NCBI RefSeq assembly: GCF_012927305.1
Contig: NZ_JABBGH010000001.1
Location: 1,488,001-1,552,000, forward strand
Origin: Hymenobacter polaris
GTDB lineage: Bacteria > Bacteroidota > Bacteroidia > Cytophagales > Hymenobacteraceae
Length of the DNA: 64,000 nucleotides
Direction: 5' to 3'
This document shows positions 50,188 through 58,706 of the stretch, in pieces. The translations under genes were made by a program, and so were the position numbers. Positions within the stretch are counted from its first letter, which is position 1; each line of letters starts with the position of its first letter. The notes under the pieces were generated by a model that saw only the letters and a list, made by a program, of their open reading frames with translations, searched no databases and was not told the DNA's origin.

Positions 50188-52500
50188 ATGAAGTTTCGCT
50201 CTGCTCCTTTTCGCTTTCCGGTAGCCGTGTTGGCTGGCGGCCTCGCGGCCCTGGCCGCCAGCGCCGGCACCCCGCCGCGCAAGGCCCCGCGCCCGGCCCC
50301 GGCGGCCAAGCTCACGCAGCTCACGCAATACGTTGACCCCTACATCGGTACCGGGTTTCACGGCCACGTGTTCGTGGGGGCCAACGTCCCGTTTGGCGGC
50401 GTGCAGCTCGGGCCGGTCAACCGCTCCGAGGGCTGGGACTGGTGCTCGGGCTACCACTACTCCGACTCCACCATCGTGGGCTTCTCGCACACCCACCTCA
50501 GCGGCACCGGCATCGGCGACCTGGGCGACGTGGCCGTAATGCCCACCACCGGCGAGGTGCGGGTAACGAAGGGCATGCCCAAAAACCCGCAGAAAGGCTT
50601 TATTTCGCTGTTTTCACATAAGGAAGAAAGCGTGCGACCCGGCTACTACCGCGTGCGCCTCAAGCGCTACAACATCAAGGCCGAGCTGACGGCCACCGAG
50701 CGGGTGGGCTTCCACCAATACACCTTCCCCAAGTCTGACCAGGCGCACCTCGTGTTTGACTTGCAGCAGGGCATCGGCTGGGATTTAGCCACCGACACCC
50801 ACATCGAAAAGCTCAACGACAGCACCTTGGTGGGCTACCGCTTCTCCAAGGGCTGGGCCAAAGACCAGCGCCTGTACTTCGCGGCCGTGCTTTCCAAGCC
50901 CATCCGCCAGTTCACCAGCGTGCAGGTAACCGATACCCTAGGCAACACCACGCCCGCCGCCACCGGCAACCGGCTGAAAGGTGTCGTCACCTTCGCCACC
51001 AAAGAGGGCGAGGTGGTGAAGCTGAAAGTGGGCATCTCGCCCGTCAGCACCGCCAACGCCATCGCCAACATCCGCGCCGAAGTGCCGCACTGGAACTTCG
51101 CCAAGACCACCGCCCAGGCCGACGCGGCCTGGAACCGGGAGCTGCAAAAGGTGCGCATCCAGGCTGACCCGGCCCGCATGAAGACCTTCTACACGGCGCT
51201 CTACCACACCATGGTAGCCCCGTCGATTTTCAACGACCACAACGGCGACTACTGGGGCACCGATAAGAAAGTGCACACCAACCCCGGCTTCACCAACCTG
51301 ACTACGTTCTCGCTCTGGGATACCTACCGGGCGGCGCACCCGCTGTTTACCCTGCTCCAGCCCAAGCGCGTCAACGACATGGTGAGCACCATGCTGGCCA
51401 TCTACCAGCAGCAGGGCAAGCTGCCGGTGTGGCACCTCATGGCCAACGAAACCAACTGCATGGTGGGCTACAGCGCCGTGCCGGTGGTGGTCGATGCCTA
51501 CCTCAAGGGCTACAAGGGCTTCGACGCCAACCTGGCTTACGAGGCCGTGAAGGCCACCGCCATGGGCAACGAGTTCGGCTTGAAGTCGGTGAAGGCCCTA
51601 GGGTTCATTCCGGCCGACAGCGAGGTCGAGAACGTGTCGAAGGGCCTGGAATACGCCATCGACGACTGGTGCATTGCGCAGATGGCCAAGCAGATGGGCA
51701 AGAAAGAGGACTACGCCTACTTCAGCAAGCGCGCCAAAAACTACCAGAACTACTTCGACAAGCGCGTGGGCTTTATGCGCGGCCGGGTGTCGCAAACTGA
51801 GTGGCGCACGCCGTTCAGCCCGTTCTCGTCGGTGCACATGAAAAGCGACTTTACGGAGGGCAACGCCTGGCAGTACACCTGGCTGGTGCCGCAGGACGTG
51901 GAAGGACTTATCGGCCTGCTGGGCGGCGAAAAGCGCTTCAGCCAGAAGCTCGACTCGCTGTTCACGGTGAAGGGCGATATGGGCGCCGAGGCTTCGCCCG
52001 ACATTTCGGGCCTTATTGGCATGTATGCGCACGGCAACGAGCCGGGCCACCACATCACCTACCTCTACAGCTACGTGGGCCAGCCCTGGAAAACGGCCGA
52101 GAAGGTGCGCTTCATCACCGACAACTTCTACACCACCAAGCCCGACGGCATCATCGGCAACGAGGACGTGGGGCAGATGTCGGCCTGGCACGTGCTCTCG
52201 ACCCTAGGGTTTTACCAGCCCAACCCGGCCAACGGCAACTTCATCTTCGGCAGCCCCTCCATCAACCAAGCCACCATCGCGCTGGGTGGCGGCAAAACCT
52301 TCGCCATCGAAGCCAAGAACAACAGCGCCGCCAACAAATACATCCAGCGCGTCACCCTCAACGGCAAGCCCTACCCCAAGTCCTACCTCCGCTTCCAGGA
52401 CCTGCAGCAGGGCGGTAAGCTCGTCCTGGAAATGGGCCCCAAGCCCAGCCCCACCTGGGGCGTAGCCGTGGCCGACCGGCCGCGGTCGGTGATGCAGTAA
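50188..52500 (+). CDS. GH92 alpha-mannosidase, exported
   Basis: 770 residues from the ATG at 50188, with a GTG three codons upstream as alternative; signal peptide FPVAVLAGGLAALAASAG. The N-terminal beta domain begins YVDPYIGTGFHGHVFVGANV and PFGGVQLGPVNRSEGWDW. The catalytic (alpha/alpha)6 part shows FYTALYHTMVAPSIF, FSLWDTYRAAHPLFTLLQP, LPVWHLMANETNCMVGYS with a likely acid Glu, and IGNEDVGQMSAWHVLSTLGF with the Asp that helps activate water. GH92 enzymes are calcium-dependent exo-alpha-mannosidases acting on high-mannose N-glycans or yeast mannan. It follows GH20 by 87 bp and ends the carbohydrate block. Confidence 0.95.
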   Translation: MKFRSAPFRFPVAVLAGGLAALAASAGTPPRKAPRPAPAAKLTQLTQYVDPYIGTGFHGHVFVGANVPFGGVQLGPVNRSEGWDWCSGYHYSDSTIVGFSHTHLSGTGIGDLGDVAVMPTTGEVRVTKGMPKNPQKGFISLFSHKEESVRPGYYRVRLKRYNIKAELTATERVGFHQYTFPKSDQAHLVFDLQQGIGWDLATDTHIEKLNDSTLVGYRFSKGWAKDQRLYFAAVLSKPIRQFTSVQVTDTLGNTTPAATGNRLKGVVTFATKEGEVVKLKVGISPVSTANAIANIRAEVPHWNFAKTTAQADAAWNRELQKVRIQADPARMKTFYTALYHTMVAPSIFNDHNGDYWGTDKKVHTNPGFTNLTTFSLWDTYRAAHPLFTLLQPKRVNDMVSTMLAIYQQQGKLPVWHLMANETNCMVGYSAVPVVVDAYLKGYKGFDANLAYEAVKATAMGNEFGLKSVKALGFIPADSEVENVSKGLEYAIDDWCIAQMAKQMGKKEDYAYFSKRAKNYQNYFDKRVGFMRGRVSQTEWRTPFSPFSSVHMKSDFTEGNAWQYTWLVPQDVEGLIGLLGGEKRFSQKLDSLFTVKGDMGAEASPDISGLIGMYAHGNEPGHHITYLYSYVGQPWKTAEKVRFITDNFYTTKPDGIIGNEDVGQMSAWHVLSTLGFYQPNPANGNFIFGSPSINQATIALGGGKTFAIEAKNNSAANKYIQRVTLNGKPYPKSYLRFQDLQQGGKLVLEMGPKPSPTWGVAVADRPRSVMQ

Positions 52501-52548
52501 AAGCGACGCTAGCGCCGTTTAGTGGCGGCGCGGGGCTGCCAGAGCGTT

Positions 52549-52658
52549 TTCGCAGCTGGTATAGGGGCGGGGCTGGCTCCCGCCCGTCGTTGAACGATTA
52601 CCTACAAGCGGCGCGCGCGACGGGCGGGGGCCAGCCCCGCCCCTATACCAGCTGCGAA
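52549..52658. repeat. 41-bp GC-rich inverted repeat (one mismatch)
   Basis: TTCGCAGCTGGTATAGGGGC and the next 21 bases (52549-52589) are mirrored at 52618-52658 with a single mismatch, around a 28-base loop. It fills the gap between the GH92 gene and the NADH dehydrogenase. The rest of that 260-bp gap has no supported feature. Confidence 0.88.
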
Positions 52659-52760
52659 TTGGCTAGTAGGTAGTGAGCCGGCGCGCGGCACCTGGGTTAA
52701 GTACTGCATACTTCTTTCTCAGAACTCGTATAGGCAATCCTACCCATCTCTTCCTGCCGT

Positions 52761-54101
52761 ATGCTGCCTGCCGACCAACTCACGCTCATCATTCCGCCCA
52801 CCACCAAGCCCCGCGTGGTGGTGGTAGGCGGCGGCTTTGCGGGCGTCAACCTGCTCAAGAACCTGCCCGGCGACCTATTCCAAGTAGTGCTGCTGAGCAA
52901 AACCAACTACTTCGGGTTCTGGCCGCTGCTCTACCAGGTGGCTACGGCCGAGCTGGAGGCCGAGTCGATTGGCGAGCCGCTGCGGCAGCTGTTCGAAGAC
53001 CACGCCGACTTCCACTTTCGGTGCGTGAACGTGAGCGGCCTCGACCCCGCCGCCCAGGTGGTGCACACGCCCGTGGGCGACCTGCACTACGACTACCTGG
53101 TGCTGGCTACGGGCACGGCTACCAACTTCTTTGGCAACCAAGAGATTGAGCAGAAATCCCTAGGCCTGAAGGACATTGGCGAGGCGGTGGGGCTGCGCAA
53201 CCACCTGCTGCAAACCCTGGAGCAAGCCAGCCTGGCCCAGGACCCCGCCGAGCGGCAGCGCCTGCTCACCTTCGTGCTGGCCGGGGCCGGGCCTACGGGG
53301 GTAGAACTGGCGGCCTCGCTGGCCCAGATGCGGCGCCACACCCTGCCTCAGGAGTACCCCGACCTCGACTTCGAGCAGATGCGCATTTACCTCGTCGATG
53401 GCCTCGACCGGGTGCTACCGCCCATGTCGGACTACGCCGGCCGGCACGCGCACCAGTACTTGCAGGAGCTAGGGGTGAGCATCAAGCTCAAGCAACTGGT
53501 AGACTCCTACGACGGACAGACGGTGACATTCAAGAACGGCGAAACCATTAAGGCCGGCACGCTGGTGTGGGCGGCCGGGGTGCAGGGCGCCACCATTGGG
53601 GGGCTGCCGCCCGAGAAAATCGAGCACAGCCGCTACCTGGTCAATGGGTTTAACATGGTGCTGGGCTACCAGAACGTGTTTGCCATCGGCGACGTGGCCC
53701 TGATGAAGAGCCCGGAATACCCCAAGGGCCATCCGCAGGTGGCGCCGCCCGCCATGCAGCAGGGCACGGCGCTGGCCGCCAACCTGGTGCGCCAGCAGCG
53801 GGGCGAGCCCTGGCAGCCTTTCCAGTACCTCGACAAGGGTACGCTGGCCATCGTGGGCCGGGGCCGCGCCGTGGCCGACCTGCCCGACAACGTGCACCTA
53901 GGGGGCCGGCTGGCTTGGTTCACCTGGCTCACAGTGCACCTGTTCTACTTGTCGGGCTTCCGCAACAAGCTGCTGGTGGCCACCAACTGGGCGTACCGGA
54001 TTTTCACCCAGCAGCGGGGCTCCAGCCTTATTATCCGGCCCCGCGCCCCGCTGCCCAGCCAGCCGGCGCCGGCCGAGCTAGGCGGCGCGGTAGCGGGCTA
54101 G
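52761..54101 (+). CDS. ndh: Type II NADH:quinone oxidoreductase (NDH-2)
   Basis: 446 residues with two Rossmann folds: VVVVGGGFAGVNLLKNLPG binds FAD and FVLAGAGPTGVELAASLAQM binds NADH. Other family features are FWPLLYQVATAELEAESIGE, YDYLVLATGTATNFFG, LVWAAGVQGATIGGLPP, FAIGDVALMKSPEYPKGHPQ and QVAPPAMQQGTALAANL. The C-terminal part contains an amphipathic, aromatic-rich segment (LAWFTWLTVHLFYLSGFRNK) that docks to the membrane. NDH-2 passes electrons from NADH to menaquinone without pumping protons. It is monocistronic and starts after the GC-rich hairpin. Confidence 0.93.
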   Translation: MLPADQLTLIIPPTTKPRVVVVGGGFAGVNLLKNLPGDLFQVVLLSKTNYFGFWPLLYQVATAELEAESIGEPLRQLFEDHADFHFRCVNVSGLDPAAQVVHTPVGDLHYDYLVLATGTATNFFGNQEIEQKSLGLKDIGEAVGLRNHLLQTLEQASLAQDPAERQRLLTFVLAGAGPTGVELAASLAQMRRHTLPQEYPDLDFEQMRIYLVDGLDRVLPPMSDYAGRHAHQYLQELGVSIKLKQLVDSYDGQTVTFKNGETIKAGTLVWAAGVQGATIGGLPPEKIEHSRYLVNGFNMVLGYQNVFAIGDVALMKSPEYPKGHPQVAPPAMQQGTALAANLVRQQRGEPWQPFQYLDKGTLAIVGRGRAVADLPDNVHLGGRLAWFTWLTVHLFYLSGFRNKLLVATNWAYRIFTQQRGSSLIIRPRAPLPSQPAPAELGGAVAG

Positions 54102-54173
54102 GGCGGGCTGCGGGGCCTAGGGGGCCGGGGCGGGCGCTACCTTGCGGGCGCATTCTACTGCCCCTAGCCACCC

Positions 54174-55652
54174 ATGCGCTACTCGCTTCTCCTGCTGGCC
54201 ACTTTTGCCCTGCTCGCCTGCTCGTCGCCCCAAACTACCAGCACCGCGGGCACCGCGGCGGGCGCCCCCACTCAGCCTACCCAAGCCGCCGCTTTCCCCG
54301 AAACCTTCGAAAGCGGTTCGAAGGGCGCCTACGAGCCCGGCACCGTAGACCTGGCTACTGGCCCGTGGCTGTTTACCGACGCCCTGGTGGGCAGCACCGA
54401 GCAAGACCACAAGGACGGCGCGCGCGCGGCGCGCCTGCGGGCCGGGGGCCGCCTCACCATGCAGTTCGATGCCCCGGCGGGCGTGCGGCGCATTCGGGTG
54501 CTGGCCGCCGCCTACGGCCAGGACGCGCCCAGCACCTGGGAGCTGTGGGTGAGCCGCGACCACGGCCGCACCTGGCGCCGCCAGGGCCTGCCCCAAACCG
54601 CGAGCGAGGCCACCCTGCGCCCGGCCTTGTTCGAGGGCCTGGCCACCGAGCCCCTCCGCCTGGAGCTGCGCAAAACCGACGTCGGCAAGGGCCGCCTCAA
54701 CCTCGACGATATCAGCCTCGAAACCGGGAGCGGCCCCGTGGTGGCCGTGCCGGGCAGTGCCGCCCCTAGCCCCTCCGCGCCGGCGCAAGGGGCGGGCGAC
54801 GACTACTTTAAAAACCGGGGCAACGCCGGTGCGCCTACCTCCACGCCGCGCCCAACCGGCCCGGCCAGTGGCGCCGTGCGCACAGCTGCTGACGATGACA
54901 ACCTGCTGCTGGGCAACCCCAGCGGGGCTACTTCCGACCCCGCCAACACGACCAATTATCTCTACATCCACCCGCAGTACGCCACCGGCTACAACGCCCA
55001 GCGCGGCATTCCGGTGTGGACCAGCTGGCACGTAGGCCGCGCCGACCTCACCAAAGCTGCCCCCCGGCAGGATGACTTCCGCGCCGACCCTGGCCTGCCG
55101 CGCCAGTTTTACCAGGTGACGCCCCAGAGCTACGCCGGCTCGGGCTTCGACAAGGGCCACAACTGCCCCAGCGGCGACCGCACGGCCTCGCTAGACGATA
55201 ACTCGGCCACCTTCCTGATGAGCAACATGGTGCCCCAGGCCCCCAAAAACAACCAGCAAACCTGGGCCCACCTCGAGGAATACACCCGTGCTCAGGTCGA
55301 GCGCGGCCAGGAAGCCTACGTGGTGATGGGCAGCTACGGCCGCGGCGGCACCGGCAAGAATGGCCCCGCCAGCACCATCGACCAGGGCCGCGTGTCGGTA
55401 CCCGCCCGCATGTGGAAGGTGGTCGTTTTCCTGCCCGAAGGCAGCAACGACCTGGCGCGCATTGCTGCCGGCCAGGCCCGCGTGGTGGCCATCGACACGC
55501 CCAACAACGACGGCAGCAACCCCAGCTGGGAGCAGTACCTCACCTCCGTAGACAAGATTGAAGCCGCCACCGGCCTCGATATTTTAAGCGCCCTGCCCCC
55601 CGCTACCCAAGCCCAGCTGCAAAGCCGGGTAGACAGCGGCCGGGCGCGCTAG
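54174..55652 (+). CDS. NucA-type DNA/RNA non-specific endonuclease, lipoprotein
   Basis: 492 residues. A lipoprotein signal (LLLATFALLACSS, Cys at 16) predicts anchoring in a membrane facing the periplasm or surface. Residues 41-185 form a beta-sandwich of the kind found at the front of Bacteroidota surface proteins (TFESGSKGAYEPGTVDL to GRLNLDDISLE). A Pro/Ala-rich linker follows, then the Endonuclease_NS domain (about 240-480). The active-site motif DRGH appears as GFDKGHNCPSGDRT, with His 329 as general base and Lys in place of Arg. The metal-binding Asn is in NMVPQAPKNNQQTW. It degrades DNA and RNA outside the cytoplasm. A protein carrying a NuiA-like inhibitor domain is encoded at 62107-62970. 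Confidence 0.9.
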   Translation: MRYSLLLLATFALLACSSPQTTSTAGTAAGAPTQPTQAAAFPETFESGSKGAYEPGTVDLATGPWLFTDALVGSTEQDHKDGARAARLRAGGRLTMQFDAPAGVRRIRVLAAAYGQDAPSTWELWVSRDHGRTWRRQGLPQTASEATLRPALFEGLATEPLRLELRKTDVGKGRLNLDDISLETGSGPVVAVPGSAAPSPSAPAQGAGDDYFKNRGNAGAPTSTPRPTGPASGAVRTAADDDNLLLGNPSGATSDPANTTNYLYIHPQYATGYNAQRGIPVWTSWHVGRADLTKAAPRQDDFRADPGLPRQFYQVTPQSYAGSGFDKGHNCPSGDRTASLDDNSATFLMSNMVPQAPKNNQQTWAHLEEYTRAQVERGQEAYVVMGSYGRGGTGKNGPASTIDQGRVSVPARMWKVVVFLPEGSNDLARIAAGQARVVAIDTPNNDGSNPSWEQYLTSVDKIEAATGLDILSALPPATQAQLQSRVDSGRAR

Positions 55653-55705
55653 AGATAGGGGCGCAGAGCATTGCATTACTAAGTATCTGCTAGTTGCCAG
55701 CGTTC

Positions 55706-56074
55706 ATGAGTCGTTTTCTTCACTGCTGCATTGCGCTGGTTTGGGTAGCGAATGGCTTGCTGGCCAAGGTGCTGAACCTAGTACCGCGGCATACACTCAT
55801 AGTGGCGCGCATCTTGGGGCTAGCCCATGCCCGGCCGCTTACTATTGCCATTGGGCTAGGCGAAATTGCCCTGGGGGCCTGGGTGCTGAGCGGGCGCCAT
55901 AGCCGCTGGTGCGCCGTGGTGCAGTTGGTACTCATTGGCAGCATGAACGTGCTCGAAGCCATCCTAGCGCCCGACTTACTGCTGTGGGGCCACCTCAACG
56001 CGGTGTTTGCCGGGCTATTTATGGCGCTCATCTACTGGCAGGAGTTCCGGACCAAATCCGCAGTGCTGCGCTAA
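55706..56074 (+). CDS. DoxX-like small membrane protein
   Basis: 122 residues from the ATG at 55706, with four hydrophobic helices: RFLHCCIALVWVANGLLA, PLTIAIGLGEIALGAWVL, WCAVVQLVLIGSMNVLEA and LNAVFAGLFMALIYW. The pattern and the VWVANGLLAKVLNLVPRH start fit the DoxX_3 group. No function is established. It is first in a tight four-gene unit: the next gene, of DUF2071 type, starts five bases after its stop, and the following two overlap by 15-20 bases. The group probably forms one operon for an uncharacterised process. Confidence 0.85.
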   Translation: MSRFLHCCIALVWVANGLLAKVLNLVPRHTLIVARILGLAHARPLTIAIGLGEIALGAWVLSGRHSRWCAVVQLVLIGSMNVLEAILAPDLLLWGHLNAVFAGLFMALIYWQEFRTKSAVLR

Positions 56075-56079
56075 CGCCT

Positions 56080-56826
56080 ATGCTATCGTTCCTAAAGTCG
56101 CACCCGTTTGCCGTGGAGGCCTTTTTCGACCAGTCGCTGGTGCTCACCTACGCCGTGCCGGTGGCCGAGCTGGCGCCGCTGCTGCCGCCCTGCCTTGCCG
56201 CCGATGCCTGGCAGCAGCAATGGGGCTTCGTAGCCGTGGCGCTGGTGCAAACGCGCCACCTACGCCCGCAAGGCTGGCCCACCTGGCTGGGGCGCGACTT
56301 CTATCTTATTGGCTACCGGCTGTTTGTCCGCTACACCACGGCCGCCGGCCGCCGCCTGCGGGGGCTGTACATCCTGCGCTCCGAAACCGACCAAAAGCTG
56401 ATGGAGCTGGCTGGCAACCTGTTTACCCACTACTGCTACCATACGGTGGACATTGCGCACCAGCAGCACGGCGCTGAAATCAGCATTCGCTCGCACCGAG
56501 CTGCTTTCCAGGCCGAAGTGCACCGGCCAGCCGGTCTGGCCCGGCTGCCGGCCGGCTCGCCCTTCAGCAGCTGGCAGCAGGCGCGGCGCTTTGCCGGGCC
56601 GCTGCCCTTCACATTCAGCTACGACGCGCCTACGCGCCGGGTGCTGCTCATTGAGGGCATGCGCGAGCACTGGCAGCCGCAGCCAGTGGAGGTGACTACT
56701 GCCCACGTGGGCTTTCTCAAGCAATTGCCTTTCAGCCAAGTGCAGCTGGCCAGCGCTTTCGTGGTAGAGAATATTCCATATCACTGGCAAAAAGGCCGCA
56801 CCGAGCAATGGCAACCGCACCCCTAA
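56080..56826 (+). CDS. DUF2071 (YqjF-like) protein
   Basis: 248 residues from the ATG at 56080, although the frame is open further back. Family features are LTYAVPVAELAPLLPPCLAA, GFVAVALVQTRHLRP, a YLIGYRLFVRYTTAAGRRLR stretch and LYILRSETDQKLMELAGNLF, all typical of DUF2071. The family has a two-lobed beta fold and no assigned activity. Its last 19 bases overlap the start of the methyltransferase gene, which points to translational coupling. Confidence 0.87.
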   Translation: MLSFLKSHPFAVEAFFDQSLVLTYAVPVAELAPLLPPCLAADAWQQQWGFVAVALVQTRHLRPQGWPTWLGRDFYLIGYRLFVRYTTAAGRRLRGLYILRSETDQKLMELAGNLFTHYCYHTVDIAHQQHGAEISIRSHRAAFQAEVHRPAGLARLPAGSPFSSWQQARRFAGPLPFTFSYDAPTRRVLLIEGMREHWQPQPVEVTTAHVGFLKQLPFSQVQLASAFVVENIPYHWQKGRTEQWQPHP

Positions 56827-57581
56827 GAGCCCCCTGGCAGGGCTTGCGCAACGTTGTGCGCTTCAACTGGCACTTCTATGCTTTAGCCCTGGGGGCGGGG
56901 GCGGCGGCCCTGGCGGCAGCCCGCTGGGTGCCCCGGCGCTGGCGTCCGGCCTACCACGGCGCCCTGGCCCTAGGGGCGGTGCCGGTGCTCGGGTCGCTGG
57001 CCGCCACGGCCTACGTCTACGACAAGTCGACCCTATACCGCCTAAGCTGGCTGCCGGCGGGGCTACTACCTCAGGGGCCCGCCACGCTGCTGACCGTGCA
57101 GGCTGGCTTCGACGAGATAAGCGAGCTATTGCACTACCAGTACCCGGCAGCCCAGGTGCTGGCGCTTGATTTTTACGACCCCACCCGCCACACGGAGGTA
57201 TCTATTCGGCGGGCGCGGGCGGCCACGCGTCCCTGGCCGGGCACGCTGGCCGTGGGCACCACGGCCCTACCGCTGGCTACTGGCTTGGCCGGGGCCGCGG
57301 TAGCTTTTCTGTCGGCCCACGAAATCCGCGACGAAACTGAACGCGGCGCTTTCCTACGCGAGCTAGGCCGGGTGGTGCTGCCAGGGGCACCCGTTATAGT
57401 AGTAGAGCACTTGCGCGACGCAGTCAATTTTCTGGCTTACACCATTGGCTTTCTGCATTTTCACACGCGCGCCAGCTGGCTGCGCAGCTTCCAAGCGGCG
57501 GGGCTGCGCTTGGAGCAAGAGTTGAAAATTACGCCGTTTATTTCCGCCTTTATCTTGCGGCGCTATGCAGAATCAGCTTGA
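56808..57581 (+). CDS. SAM-dependent methyltransferase-like protein with N-terminal membrane segments
   Basis: 257 residues. Two hydrophobic stretches near the N-terminus (YALALGAGAAALAAARWVP and YHGALALGAVPVLGSLAATA) suggest membrane attachment. The rest has class I methyltransferase order: TLLTVQAGFDEISELL, QVLALDFYDP, LAVGTTALPLATGLAGAAVA, the motif VAFLSAHEIRDETERGAFLR and GRVVLPGAPVIVVEHLRDAV. The glycine-rich motif I is degraded (TLLTVQAGFD), so activity is uncertain. It overlaps the DUF2071 gene upstream and the next membrane protein gene downstream by 17-19 bases. Confidence 0.8.
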   Translation: MATAPLRAPWQGLRNVVRFNWHFYALALGAGAAALAAARWVPRRWRPAYHGALALGAVPVLGSLAATAYVYDKSTLYRLSWLPAGLLPQGPATLLTVQAGFDEISELLHYQYPAAQVLALDFYDPTRHTEVSIRRARAATRPWPGTLAVGTTALPLATGLAGAAVAFLSAHEIRDETERGAFLRELGRVVLPGAPVIVVEHLRDAVNFLAYTIGFLHFHTRASWLRSFQAAGLRLEQELKITPFISAFILRRYAESA

Positions 57582-57960
57582 GGCCGCCGGCGGACTATTG
57601 GTGGCGCTGGCGCTGCTGCACGCGGCGTTTCCACGCTACTTCAACTGGCGGCGCGAGTTGGCTCCCCTCAGTCTACTGAGCCGGCAGCTCATGTACGTGC
57701 ACACGTTCTTTGTGGCCTTTACCGTATTCCTAATGGGGCTACTGTGCCTGACCTCGGCCGCCGAGCTAGCTGGCACCGCCCTAGGCCACCGCGTGGCACT
57801 GGGCCTAGGAGTGTTTTGGCTGGCGCGGCTCGTGTTGCAGTTTTTCGGCTACTCAGCCGAGCTGTGGCGCGGCAAGCGTTTTGAGACCGCTGTGCACCTA
57901 CTTTTTTCCGGGCTCTGGATATATTTAACAACATTATTTTTCAAGGTAGCTGCTGGTTAG
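57565..57960 (+). CDS. Four-helix integral membrane protein, function unknown
   Basis: 131 residues with four predicted helices: AAGGLLVALALLHAAFP, QLMYVHTFFVAFTVFLMGLL, VALGLGVFWLARLVLQFFGY and FETAVHLLFSGLWIYLTTLF. The RRELAPLSLLSRQLMYVHTF segment is well conserved in similar Bacteroidota proteins as far as I recall, but no function is known. It overlaps the methyltransferase gene by 17 bases and is the last member of the four-gene operon. It ends 8 bp from the convergent minus-strand gene. Confidence 0.8.
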   Translation: MQNQLEAAGGLLVALALLHAAFPRYFNWRRELAPLSLLSRQLMYVHTFFVAFTVFLMGLLCLTSAAELAGTALGHRVALGLGVFWLARLVLQFFGYSAELWRGKRFETAVHLLFSGLWIYLTTLFFKVAAG

Positions 57961-57968
57961 GCTGCTGC

Positions 57969-58685
57969 TCAGAGCGCCTGCGCCAGCCGGAAGCCTGCGC
58001 CTGGCCCTAGGCCCCCCAGCGGCCGCAAGCCCAGTTGCCGGGCCGCTTCGTCGCCGTAGAAAAAGGCTAGCAGCGTGGCTTGGTCGGTGGCGGCTTGGTG
58101 GCGCTCGTAGGCCCCTAGGGTGGCAGGCTCGGCGGCGGCGGCGGGAGGCGCTAGCTGGCGGGCCACGTAAACTTCCTGGGCTACATGCTCGGCCAGCGTG
58201 CGCGGGGCCGGGTGGGCCAGCCGGTAGCGGCAGCGCCAAGCCTGGGCCTGCGTGCGGTGCTCAATAAGGGCCGGCGAAAACGCCTCGCTACTCCACATAA
58301 GGGGCGTGCAAAAACCGCGCTCCAGGGGGGCGCCTAGGGCAAACTTGTTGGCAAAGTCGGTGGTGTAGCGGTTAGTCCAGCCGCCGTGGGCGTCGTCGGC
58401 CAGGTTTAGGGCTACTTGCACGAGCGGCTCACCGGCCGGGGCGCCCGCGTTGAGCGGCCCCAGCGCCTCGGCCACTACTGGCTCGGCCGCCAGGGCCAGC
58501 AGCTCGTCGAGCCGGGCCACTAGGGCTTCTTTGGCCAGGGGGTTGAAGTGCTGCACCGGCACCAGCAGGTCGGTCCTGGTAGCGCCGTGTAGCAGGCGCA
58601 AGTAGGCCTGAAAGCGGGCCGGGGTGCGCGGCAAAGTGTATACCTGGCGCATAGCGGCGAGCACCGGCAGCAGCACGAAGGGCAT
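57969..58685 (-). CDS. Conserved protein of unknown function
   Basis: 238 residues, or 227 if it starts at the internal ATG at 58652 (MRQVYTLPRTPARFQAYLRL). No signal peptide. Recognisable segments are VPVQHFNPLAKEALVARLDE, VALNLADDAHGGWTNRYTTD, FCTPLMWSSEAFSPALIE and RTLAEHVAQEVYVARQLAPP. I do not recognise a family. The aromatic and His-rich motifs (DDAHGGWTNRYTTDF, WSSEAF) may belong to a catalytic or binding pocket. It is 22 bp downstream of the alpha/beta hydrolase gene on the same strand and probably shares its transcript. Confidence 0.75.
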   Translation of the reverse strand: MPFVLLPVLAAMRQVYTLPRTPARFQAYLRLLHGATRTDLLVPVQHFNPLAKEALVARLDELLALAAEPVVAEALGPLNAGAPAGEPLVQVALNLADDAHGGWTNRYTTDFANKFALGAPLERGFCTPLMWSSEAFSPALIEHRTQAQAWRCRYRLAHPAPRTLAEHVAQEVYVARQLAPPAAAAEPATLGAYERHQAATDQATLLAFFYGDEAARQLGLRPLGGLGPGAGFRLAQAL

Positions 58686-58706
58686 AGCTAATCAATACGT
58701 TACGCC

